This document shows positions 24,004 through 32,305 of a stretch of 64,000 nt of DNA, in pieces. The DNA comes from Cladorhizidae sp. MBARI D1340-BT2 (Eukaryota; Porifera; Demospongiae; Poecilosclerida; Cladorhizidae), in contig JAQNBH010000007.1 of the NCBI GenBank assembly GCA_028752905.1, positions 16,671,233 through 16,735,232 of the forward strand, given 5' to 3'. Below the pieces are notes generated by a model. That model saw only the letters and a program-made list of their open reading frames with translations, ran no database searches and was not told the origin of the DNA. Made by a program: the position numbers and the translations under genes. Positions within the stretch are counted from its first letter, which is position 1. Each line of letters begins with the position of its first letter.

Positions 24004-24073
24004 CTTCCAGGTGTTGTCCCTAGATGAAAGGTAACATTGAATTCTTCTGGAGCAGGAAGAAAGTCTTTTGGAT
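24004..24073 (-). CDS. Gene A exon: first part of the beta-rich ectodomain
   Basis: A 70-bp exon, phase 1 in (TTTTAG/ATCCAAAAG) and phase 2 out (GGAAG/GTTAGC). It encodes DPKDFLPAPEEFNVTFHLGTT. A proline-rich entry followed by a beta strand with an NVT sequon resembles the start of an FN3-like domain. The phase matches 23587-23807. Confidence 0.6.
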
Positions 24074-24625
24074 CTAAAAAATTGCCAGCATAATATGCAC
24101 TGTGAGAATATTTGACATTAGTATGCAAAAAAACGATGTACAAATTAATTAATATTTGATAATATCAACAGAAATTTGAGAAACAGACAACAGCAATATT
24201 CATAAGGAACAGTGATGAAAACATTAATAAACAAACTCTAACATAAAAGAACTAAAAAAAACTATAAGCAGGTACTAGATCAACTAGGACTATCACCTTG
24301 TGTAACTGTTTGTCAACTAGATTTGAACTATTAAAATGTTTATTACTAATGAATAATTATGACTAAGTTGCAAATGTGGTTGTGGAGTGGTTGTGGAGCT
24401 AGTGATCATGTGATTGACTTTATGTTGCGAATAACTCATTAAATATCATCTCTATTACATGCACTATAAAAGCAATACTATAACATCATAACATCTAGAA
24501 AAATGTAATGATAATGGGAACAACAAATGCAAACAAACTGACAGAAACACAGACAATATTCATAAATACAGGGAAACACAATCATAGATGTACAGAGAGG
24601 TAGAGAGACACACAGACAGACTGAC

Positions 24626-24760
24626 CTGGTCTACAAACTACTCCAACATCATCACGATGGGATCGACTACATCTTGAAGAAGAAAGATTCCAAAAATCAT
24701 AACTGCACTCATCAATTATTTCTGCTCAATTACAATGTATACTGTTCAGCCAGAGAGTAC
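24626..24760 (-). pseudogene. Gene A exon: SRCR second half with in-frame TGA
   Basis: The exon has acceptor TTTTAG/GTACTC and donor CCAG/GTCAGT, phase 1 at both ends. Reading gives TLWLNSIHCN, a stop (TGA, 24726-24728), then AEIIDECSYDFW and SHRDDVGVVCRP, the diagnostic C-terminal half of an SRCR domain (W/L core, C...ECS...W, C..S..DVGVVC). It completes in phase the SRCR first half at 42286-42489, 17.5 kb upstream. A single G-to-T change (GGA to TGA) would explain the stop. Confidence 0.78.
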
Positions 24761-24983
24761 CTAAAAGTTACAGATGATTGAAATTAACAATATGGACAAT
24801 ATACTAAAAAATAGCCACTGAATATGTAAAAAACAAGTACATATCTGTCATCTTTGGTTGAAAAGCTGGACTTCTAAAATTCTTGCAATTGCTGTACTGG
24901 GTGGTCTATCAGGCAGAAGTTAGTACATTTTGGAATGTTGACCAACTTAAGCTCATAGGGGGAGGTGGAATATAGTAGCATGC

Positions 24984-25402
24984 TAACACCATGTAGCACC
25001 CATCCTGTGTAGTGTAGGCCCACATATGTAGCACCCACCCTGTGTAGTGCCCAGCCTAGCACCCACCCTGTGTAGTGCCCAGCCTACACATGTAGCACTC
25101 ACGCTGTGTAGTGCCCAGCCTACACATGTAGCACCCACCCTGTGTAGTTCCCAGCCTACACATGTAGCACCCACCCTGTGTAGTTCCCAGCCTACACATG
25201 TAGCTCCCATCCTGTGTAGTGCCCAGCCTACACATGTAGCACCTACCAGGTGTAGTACCCAGCCTACACATGTAGCACCCATCCTGTGTAGTGCAGGCCC
25301 ACATATGTAGCACTCACCCTGTGCAGTTCAGGCCCACATATGTAGCACCCACCCTGTGTAGTGCCCAGCCTATAAATGTAGCACCCATCCTGTGTAGTGC
25401 CA
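24984..25402. repeat. 36-bp minisatellite, about 11-12 copies
   Basis: The unit is of the form CACCCACCCTGTGTAG-TGCCCAGCC-TACACATGTAG (36 bp). As 36 is a multiple of three, both strands appear open as 12-residue repeats, but there is no gene context. It lies in the large gene A intron. Unit sequence varies slightly across the array. Confidence 0.9.
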
Positions 25403-25570
25403 TGTATCCTTTAGCATTGGATATCTGCTTTTTTTCCAACACACTCTTCTATGTTTGAGAAAAAAAATCAGCATCCCAACTTCATGAAGCACTGGGAGAG
25501 GATGTTCAAGCACAATTAAAAATCTTGTTGCACAGAGTGAAAAATCAATGGTGACATATTCTCCAACAAG

Positions 25571-25894
25571 ATGGTGTTAGTAGAGTGTGAGCATCAAGTG
25601 TTTTTGAACTCTTATAGTGATAAGGCTCTAAAATCAAAACAGAAGTTACTGCACCTCCTATATTCTTCACAGAATATCCTTTTAGAGTGGGTTGTAATTG
25701 TCGAGGCTGGTGAGCCCTTCATTCAAGTGACAAATAAGTTAGGGGAAGAATCCCTTAACTTGGAGGGCTATAAAATTCATAGTTCTGTGAAGGTTGCAAT
25801 TCAAGCATGTTACTTATCTAACACTACAGCTGTTTCCAAGAAAGTAGCAATTCCGAAACACCTCGGTTGGACTTTTTGTTCCAACAGAGATTGA
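25571..25894 (+). CDS. Hypothetical ORF, 107 codons
   Basis: It starts at ATG 25571 and ends TGA. It has no recognisable domain and no signal peptide; segments include LLEWVVIVEAGEPFIQVTN and ESLNLEGYKIHSSVKVA. It lies in the big gene A intron between a minisatellite and LTR debris, so it may be a transposon remnant or chance. Its length is modest for AT-rich DNA. Confidence 0.25.
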   Translation: MVLVECEHQVFLNSYSDKALKSKQKLLHLLYSSQNILLEWVVIVEAGEPFIQVTNKLGEESLNLEGYKIHSSVKVAIQACYLSNTTAVSKKVAIPKHLGWTFCSNRD

Positions 25895-26789
25895 TGAAAT
25901 TAAGTCTGAGATTTCTAATTAAAAGTATTCGAGTTTTTTTATTACCAAATTAGAAATCTACAATACTTTTTTACCATAAGGTTTATCAGATAGAATGGGC
26001 TGATTATTAGTGAGAAATTACCATGCTGGACATGCATTTGTAAAAATATTTTAGTTTGTTACCTTTCATCAGCTAGGGTGGAGACGGTTTTTTCAATTCT
26101 ATAACAATTTATGAGCAGCATAGCCAATGATATTTTCCACATTAACTGCGCAGTTTAAATGTTTCTGTCTAACCAAGATGTATTTTTTATAACAGTTTCC
26201 AGTACTACATTCAGTCATTATTAACCATAGCTCTTCCCTTGGGATATATCTCCTACATGTAATAGTTTTGTTCTCTTTGATACCTTAATTATTATCCTGA
26301 TATCAGGAATTGTAATATAACTCTTTAGTTTGATTCCTGACCTTATTATGGACACCAACAACAGTACACGAGTATACACAAATTTAGGTCAGATAGATTT
26401 TGAAAATTTCACATTGTTCTACACTAAGAAAAAAATCAACAATTATTCAGAATTTAGATAAATTCAACTCCTGACAAGTATAATCACAAGAAAAATCACG
26501 AAAAATCACCATAATCAAGAAAGTCAACAAAACTGCAAGCCAATTCTTAATTCTAGATGGTTTTTGACAAACTTATATATGACCAATGAACTATTACATA
26601 TTTTCAGAAAAAGTCCTAAGATGAAGCTTGTACATTCTTAATGCCAATTCTTCTCCATCCTTTTTAAACTATAATCATTAATTTCATGTTTATGTGCTTT
26701 GAAGAAATTGTTCCTAATGTTGTCGAGGGTAACTTGTTCAAGTAATGTTCTATCCAGGAAAACCAAAATTGATGTACACATGTGTTGAA

Positions 26790-27020
26790 TTGTCTTTACT
26801 TCATAATCAGCTGACTTACAAGTGTCTTGTTCAGGTTACATAAACAACCTTTTTTTAATCTACAGCACACAACCCAATCTATATATGGTAAGTACTAAAA
26901 TGGCCACAGGAAGGAGAACAGACAAATGTCTACAACTAACCACCCATTTAAACAACACATGAGGGAAGTACAGAGTATGCCAATTAATAGTTCTGTTCCA
27001 ATAAAATGCTTTACATGCAC
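26790..27020 (-). repeat. LTR fragment or solo LTR related to element C
   Basis: About 200 bp match the LTR of element C at 40621-40948 in the same orientation: TTTTTAATCTACAGCACACA, AACCACCCA, AACACATGAGG, TTACATGCACT. No retrotransposon body follows, so it is a solo LTR or fragment. Confidence 0.6.
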
Positions 27021-27056
27021 TACATATGCCCTTCTCAGCTTCAGCTTGTCATTTAG

Positions 27057-27125
27057 CATAGTCTAGTGGTTATCGATCAAGCAATGGATACCTTCGAACT
27101 GGCAGATCAAATTCTGCAGCCAGAG
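27057..27125 (+). other. tRNA-like (SINE-type) promoter sequence
   Basis: TAGTCTAGTGGTTATC matches a pol III A box and GATCAAATTC about 45 bp later resembles a B box (one base off the consensus). Flanking sequence does not form an obvious cloverleaf, so this is more likely a tRNA-derived SINE head than a working tRNA gene. Confidence 0.35.
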
Positions 27126-27385
27126 TAATCTGTTTGATTTGAGGTCCCACTCAATTTTTGGGGAATACTGGTAGTGCAGTTCTTCCAGATATGTCGTGTG
27201 GTTCTGGTTGAATTCTTCTCCTCAGGCAATTGACATGCACGGTTTTAGCTCAATTCTCATCTGTTGTCTCCAATTTGAGTGGACATTTGATTCCATTGAT
27301 TGTCTATTTCCCCTCCTATCGTGGATCAAGTATGCCAGGATTTGGAGTAGAAAGCCACACAGTAAGCTCCTGAAGGTCTTGGGAA

Positions 27386-28160
27386 TTTTGTCATAGCAAA
27401 GTATGGTCTTGGGCATGTTTGTCATAGCAAAGTATGGTTCTGGGCATGTTTATCATAGGAAGGTATGGTCCTGGGCATGTTTGTCATAGGAAGGTAGCAG
27501 GTTTGTCATAGGAAGGTACAGACCTGGGCATGTTTGTCATAGAAAGGTATGGTCCTGTGTCTGTTTGTCATAGGAAGGTATGGTCCTGGGCATGTTTGTC
27601 ATATGAAGGTATGGTCCTGGGCATGTTTGTCATAGGAAGGTATGGTCCTGGGCATGATTGTCATAGGAAGGTATGGTCTGGGCATGTTTGTCATAGAAAG
27701 GTATGGTCCTGTGTCTGTTTGTCATAGGAAGGTATGGTCCTGGGCATGTTTGTCATATGAAGGTATGGTCCTGGGCATGTTTGTCATATGAATGTGTGGT
27801 CCTGGATGATTGTCATAAGAAGGTATGGTTCTGGACATGTTTGTCATAGGAAGGTATGGTCCTGGGGCTGTTTGTCATAGGAAGGTATGGTCCTGGGCAT
27901 GTTTGTCATAGGAAGTTATGGTCCTGGGCATGTTTGCCGGAAGGTATGATCCTGGGTCTGTTTGCCGGAAGGTATGGTCCTAGGCATGTTTGTTATAGGC
28001 AGGTATGGTCCTGGGCATGTTTGTCATAGGAAGGTATGGTCCTGGGCATGTTTGTCATAGGAAGGTATGGTCTGGGCATGTTTGTCATAGGAAGGTATGG
28101 TCCTGGGCATGTTTGTAAGAAGGTATGGTCCTTGGCATGTTTTTCATATGAAGGTTATTG
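27386..28160. repeat. 31-bp minisatellite, about 24 copies
   Basis: The unit is AGGAAGGTATGGTCC-TGGGCATGTTTGTCAT (31 bp), with point variants and shortened units (for example TTTGCCGGAAGG near 27935). It has replaced or been inserted at the 5' end of element D, whose coding remains begin about 100-150 bp downstream. Confidence 0.92.
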
Positions 28161-28499
28161 GGCAAGTGTATTCTATCCTGTTCGGTATTTGATTGTGTAC
28201 CTATATGAGTATTTGTAACAAGTGATTTACATTCTACCACATGGCCCTGAAGTAAGGAGGGTTGAGTGTGAAGGTAGTTGTGGTCCAGGTAGACGTTGAA
28301 GGAGGATTCAGCGTTGGGCTTGGGCGGCGTCAGATTGTGCAGGCTTAAGTAAGGGAATTAAGCAACTCGAGATTACTGGGAGTAATGCAAATCTGACAAT
28401 TGACACAGGAAAGAGACACCCTTTGCAAAACATGAAGAGAGGCCAGCCAAGAACAAGGCAAAAGTAGATGGGAAATACTTTGATCCTGAGAAAGGTTCT

Positions 28500-28950
28500 A
28501 TGTGTTTCATGTGTAGAGAGTGGGGATATCGAGGAAAAGAATGTCCTAAAAATGTATGTGCAGTTGAGGCCAATCACAGTAAAGAAGAACCATTAAAGTT
28601 CAATGTCATGGAAGGACTGATTGGAGACAACAACTGCAAAATCGAGCTGGATGCATCAGCAGATATCTCAGTGTTTCACCAGGATCTGGTCCCGACATCA
28701 GCTTACACCAGAAAAGAGATTAACATCTCAGGCATCAACTCAAGGGAACTCAAGGCACCCGTAGCCAAGCTCAATGTGAAGATAGGAACCAAATGATTTT
28801 GGGTAGAAGCAGCCATTCTCGAGAATCTGAGCAAGGATATGTTGTTAGGAACAAACTACGAAGGGTTCTTAGACTTGATGGAGGAGGTCATCAAGAACAA
28901 GACAGAGAAGGAAACTAATGTGCATACTGTGACAACCAGGAGGCAGTCAA
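28500..28950 (+). pseudogene. Zinc knuckle and protease of element D
   Basis: CFMCREWGYRGKEC is a nucleocapsid knuckle with Tyr replacing the usual His (CX2CX4YX4C). It is followed by KIELDASADISVF, matching the retropepsin D(S/T)GA.ISV start with the catalytic triplet altered to DAS, and after a stop at 28794 by LLGTNYEGF, the conserved end of retroviral-type proteases. Inactive as written. Confidence 0.65.
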
Positions 28951-28969
28951 AGTAAGAGAAAGAAGCAAA

Positions 28970-30406
28970 GTGGCTGATGATTGTTTATTACAAGAGGCAC
29001 TAGACTTCGAGGATGACTACTTTGAAGAACCTAGGAGAGAGAAGAACAAACAGACCAGGATGAGTCATTGTCAGGAAAGAAAAGCAGCTTTTGACTTTGG
29101 CTCAGAAAAGATTCAAGAAGAAGAACCAACAGGTCGACAGGAGTTGATAGAAGATCAACTGGCAGACAAGACTTTAGCTCTATTATGGGAGAAAGACAAA
29201 GAACCAGATAACCCACAGTGTGAGATCAGCGATGAGGTGTTTTATCACATCAGCAAGGGAGAAGATGAAGAGGAACTAAGGCAGGTAGTAGTTCCAACCA
29301 AGAGGCGAAACAAGCTAGTGAGATTCGCTCATAGCTCACCATTAGCAGGACATTTAGGACGGAAGAAGATGACTGAAAGGTTACTTCACTCTTTCTACTG
29401 GCCAGGTCTGAACCGAGATGTGGGGAAGGCAGTCGATCAGTGTGAGAAGTGTCAGAGAGTGAAAGGAGTGCAGGGAACGAGAGCTCCTTTGGTCAGCGTG
29501 CCAGTCATGACAGAACCATTTGAGAAAGTTGCGATTGATGTTGTGGGACCGTTGCCCATGACTCAGAGAAAGAATCGATTCATTTTAACAATGATGGATT
29601 GTGCATCTAGATATCCAGAGGCTATCCCTATGCGTCGAGTTGATGCTGCTTCGGTAGTTACAACACTGATGGAATTCTTCGGAAGGTTTGGATTTCCCAA
29701 AGAAGTACTATCAGATCGAGGTTCGAACTTTACATCCAAATTGATGGAAGATCTTTTCAACAGATACAAGATCAACCATATCAAGCCATCACCATACCAC
29801 CCTCAATTAAATGGTATGCATGAGAGGTGGCACGACTCTGAAGGCAATGCTGAGGAAGTCAGGTGACGGCCGGAAGGAATGGGATACCCTTCTTCCACTA
29901 CTTTTGTTTGCCAGTCGAGATGCTGTCCACGAGGCAACGGGATTCTCTCCATTTACTCTGATGTTTGGCAGGCATGTGAGAGGGCCTCTAAGCGCATGGT
30001 AAAAGAGCAATGGCAAGGAAAGGAAGCACTACCAATCTCAGTTGCCGAATACCTACACAATCTCTACAACACCATGGAAGATATGGCAGGGTTAGCCGGG
30101 AAGCGAGATACCTAGGCCAAGAAGGTATCGAAAAAACACTATGACATTGGAATGAGGGACCGACAGTTCAAAGTAGGAGACCCAGTTTTAGTGTTGGTAG
30201 CAGGAAAAAAAGATTCGTTGTCAGCAGTGTACCAGGGACCTTATCTAGTTCTCGAGAAGGTAGCACCTGTTACCTACCGGATAGACATGCCAGGACAGGG
30301 CAAGTCTGGACGAACCATCCATGTTAGTCCTCTGAAGGGATGGAACACTCCAGAGGCACGAGTGTGCAGTATTTCTGTCGTGGAAGAATCGAACCAGCAG
30401 GATTAA
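28970..30406 (+). pseudogene. Integrase of element D
   Basis: HSSPLAGHLGRKKM and WPGLNRDV...CEKCQRVKG form the HHCC zinc domain. The core has VAIDVVGPLP (first Asp), YPEAIPMRR, LSDRGSNFTSK (second Asp) and HPQLNGMHERW (Glu), so all three catalytic residues survive. A frameshift at about 29830 and a TAG near 30113 interrupt it. The C-terminal module follows: FKVGDPVLVLVAG, YQGPYLVLEKV, IHVSPLKGW. Then comes a short linker directly into RT, showing that the integrase belongs to the same element as the RT. Confidence 0.85.
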
Positions 30407-30412
30407 GGACTA

Positions 30413-31133
30413 CTAGTTGTCTGGGATTCTGACGGAAAAGATCAACCACGGTTGGATGACAACCTGAACAAGGAGCAACAAACCGAAATGGGAAAGCTCT
30501 TGAAACATTTCGATGGCATTTTCAGCCATAGACCAGGACGTACAACACTGGTGGAACATCATATCCGCACGGGTGAGGCAACTCCAGTGAGGATACCACC
30601 ATACAGGATTCCGATAGCACTCCAATAAGCAGTAAGAGAAGAACTCGAGAACATGCAACAGATGGACATAATCGAACCTTCCAACAGCCCATGGTCATTC
30701 CCGATGGTTACAGTGAGGAAGCCATCAGGACAAGTTAGGTTGTGCGGTGATTACAGATGCCTGAACACCCTCACTTTTGCTGACCCCTACTGCATACCAA
30801 GGGCCGACGAATTAATTGACCGGATAGGAGGAGCCAAGTTCATTTATCTTTTCGACATGACAAAAGGATTCTACCAAGTCCCATTGGCAGTAGAAGACAG
30901 AAAGAAAACATCGTTCATGTGTGTATTGGGCAAGTTTCAGTATATATAAGTGGATGCCTTTTGGATTGAAAAGAGCACCAGCAACTTTTCAACGCTTGGT
31001 GGATGGACTATTGAGCAGCACACAAGATTATGCAGCAGCATACCTCGATGATGTGGTGGTGTATTCCACTACCTGGCAAGATCACAAGGAGCATGTGAAG
31101 GAGATCAGGGTAGGATCAAACAGGCCGGCTTGA
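30413..31133 (+). pseudogene. Reverse transcriptase of element D
   Basis: Blocks in order: MDIIEPSNSPWSFPMV and VRKPSGQVRLCGDYRCLN, then FIYLFDMTKGFYQVPL. After a frameshift near 30945 come WMPFGLKRAPATFQRLVDG and AAYLDDVVVYS with canonical YLDD. An in-frame TAA lies at about 30626-30628. Gypsy-type by motif spacing. Confidence 0.88.
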
Positions 31134-31333
31134 CTCTGAAAGCAGACAATGCTGTCTAGGTGCAGGAACATGCACTTACTTGGGCCATGAGGTTGGAGGA
31201 GGTGTAGTAAAACCGACTAAGGTGAGGATACAGGCTGTGGAACAATTCAGGCGACCAAGGACGAAAAAGGATATCAGATCGTATCTAGGACTCACAGGAT
31301 ATTATAGGAAATTCATTCCTAACTACACAGACC

Positions 31334-31888
31334 GTGCACTGTGTTCTCAGACTTATTAAAAAAATCTCAACCAGACAAAATCAAGTGGACAACACAATTG
31401 GAAGAAGCTTTTATCGACCTGAAATTGACATGAGGAAGCCAATACTCAAGACACCAGATTTCCAAAGAGTATTCATCCTACAAATGTATGCATCTGGGAC
31501 AGCAAATGGTGTAGTATTGTCCCAGACTTTTGAAGAGGGGGAAAAGCCAGTGGCATTCTATTCCCAGAAAATGCTACCAGCACAGACTCGGTACACTGCT
31601 ACTGAAAAAGAGGCACTGGTAATCATCAAGGCCATACAACATTTTGCTGTATACTTATATGGTAGAAAATTTCAAATTGAAACCGACCACAGCGCTTTGA
31701 CGATGCTCGCAACTATGAACAACAATAAAAGCAGACTCATTCGTTGCGCATTAGCATTACAGAATTACGACTATGAGGTGAAGTACAGAGAAGGATCCAA
31801 AAATGCCGTTGGTCTTTCGAGACAAGCACAAGAACCTCAGGAGGAGGGAGGAGATGTCAGAAAAGCCTTTGCTTCAGCACAGCCCTGA
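31334..31888 (+). pseudogene. RNase H of element D
   Basis: The domain starts FILQMYASGTANGVVLSQ, where the first catalytic Asp (usually DAS) is Tyr. TATEKEALVIIKAI and FQIETDHSAL retain the Glu and second Asp. RT-connection sequence (LGLTGYYRKFI-like) lies just upstream in another frame. The ORF runs to a stop at 31886. Confidence 0.82.
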
Positions 31889-31950
31889 CATAGAACTGCA
31901 AGATGCTGAACTAATTAAGACATTGTATATATTAATTAGTTGTGGGGTAG

Positions 31951-32005
31951 TGTTGACACGTGGTTGTTGTGTGGTGGTGTATATTACCTTATACGGTCAT
32001 GTTAC
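31951..32005 (+). repeat. Putative 3' LTR of element D, first part
   Basis: It begins TGTTGACACGTGG right after a purine-rich GTGGGGTAG. It is cut by element G2 at GTTAC (32001-32005) and resumes at 37158. As the 5' LTR is not in the window, the boundary is inferred from position and TGTT...AACA termini. Confidence 0.5.
32001..32005. repeat. Target-site duplication GTTAC, left
   Basis: GTTAC here and at 37153-37157 flank the TAGA...TCTA ends of element G2 exactly, giving a clean 5-bp duplication. Confidence 0.92.
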
Positions 32006-32135
32006 TAGAGAATAATAGACTAATGTAGTATAAGGACCCCTTACCTGTTATGTCATTCAGTATTGAATACTATCATTTATGGTCTATGAACATTTAATCG
32101 TAGATACGCAAATGGAAGTTGTCCCTATTTATCTA
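32006..32135 (+). repeat. 5' LTR of element G2 (130 bp)
   Basis: It is identical to 37023-37152 except A for G at 32116 or its neighbour (GGAAG versus GGGAG). Termini are TAGAGAATAATAG and TATTTATCTA, a 4-bp inverted TAGA/TCTA. It is unusually short. It contains TATAAGG at 32029-32035 and an initiator-like TCAGTA at 32057-32062, placing transcription start near 32059. Confidence 0.95.
32029..32062 (+). promoter_or_regulatory. Predicted LTR promoter: TATA box and initiator
   Basis: TATAAGG at 32029-32035 is followed about 30 bp later by overlapping initiator-like sequences TCATTC (32053-32058) and TCAGTA (32057-32062). The predicted first base is A at 32059. Read from sequence only; no transcription data. 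Confidence 0.55.
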
Positions 32136-32191
32136 TGATAGTATTCAATACTATCATAGATAAATAGGGACAACTCCCATTTGCGTATCTA
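32101..32191. repeat. Near-perfect 45-bp-arm palindrome across LTR end and primer site
   Basis: The arms 32101-32145 and 32147-32191 pair at 44 of 45 positions around a single central C (32146). The right arm is an inverted copy of the last 35 nt of the LTR plus the start of the primer site. At the single mismatch the right arm agrees with the 3' LTR version, so the 5' LTR base changed later. Confidence 0.92.
32136..32152 (+). promoter_or_regulatory. Putative self-complementary primer binding site of G2
   Basis: The 17 nt right after the 5' LTR, TGATAGTATTCAATACT, are the exact reverse complement of 32059-32075 in the LTR. No complement to a tRNA 3' end (no TGG start) is seen. The matching LTR segment begins at the predicted transcription start, so the RNA 5' end could anneal here and prime, as in the yeast element Tf1. 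Confidence 0.6.
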
Positions 32192-32305
32192 CCGAAAATC
32201 GACACATCAGCCAGCTCGCAGTTGAGAAGAGCTTAGCTTAGCTATTTGCCTACTTTGCGTCGTTGACTCCGTTGACCTCCAATTAGTGCCCGCCACTGCC
32301 TCAAG

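Noticed and set aside
24983..25313. Overlapping ORFs with Cys/His/Trp repeats
   Set aside because: They come from the 36-bp minisatellite being a multiple of three; no start, splice or domain context.
27386..28160. CRISPR-like regular array
   Set aside because: Units are directly tandem without unique spacers and the DNA is eukaryotic; it is a minisatellite.
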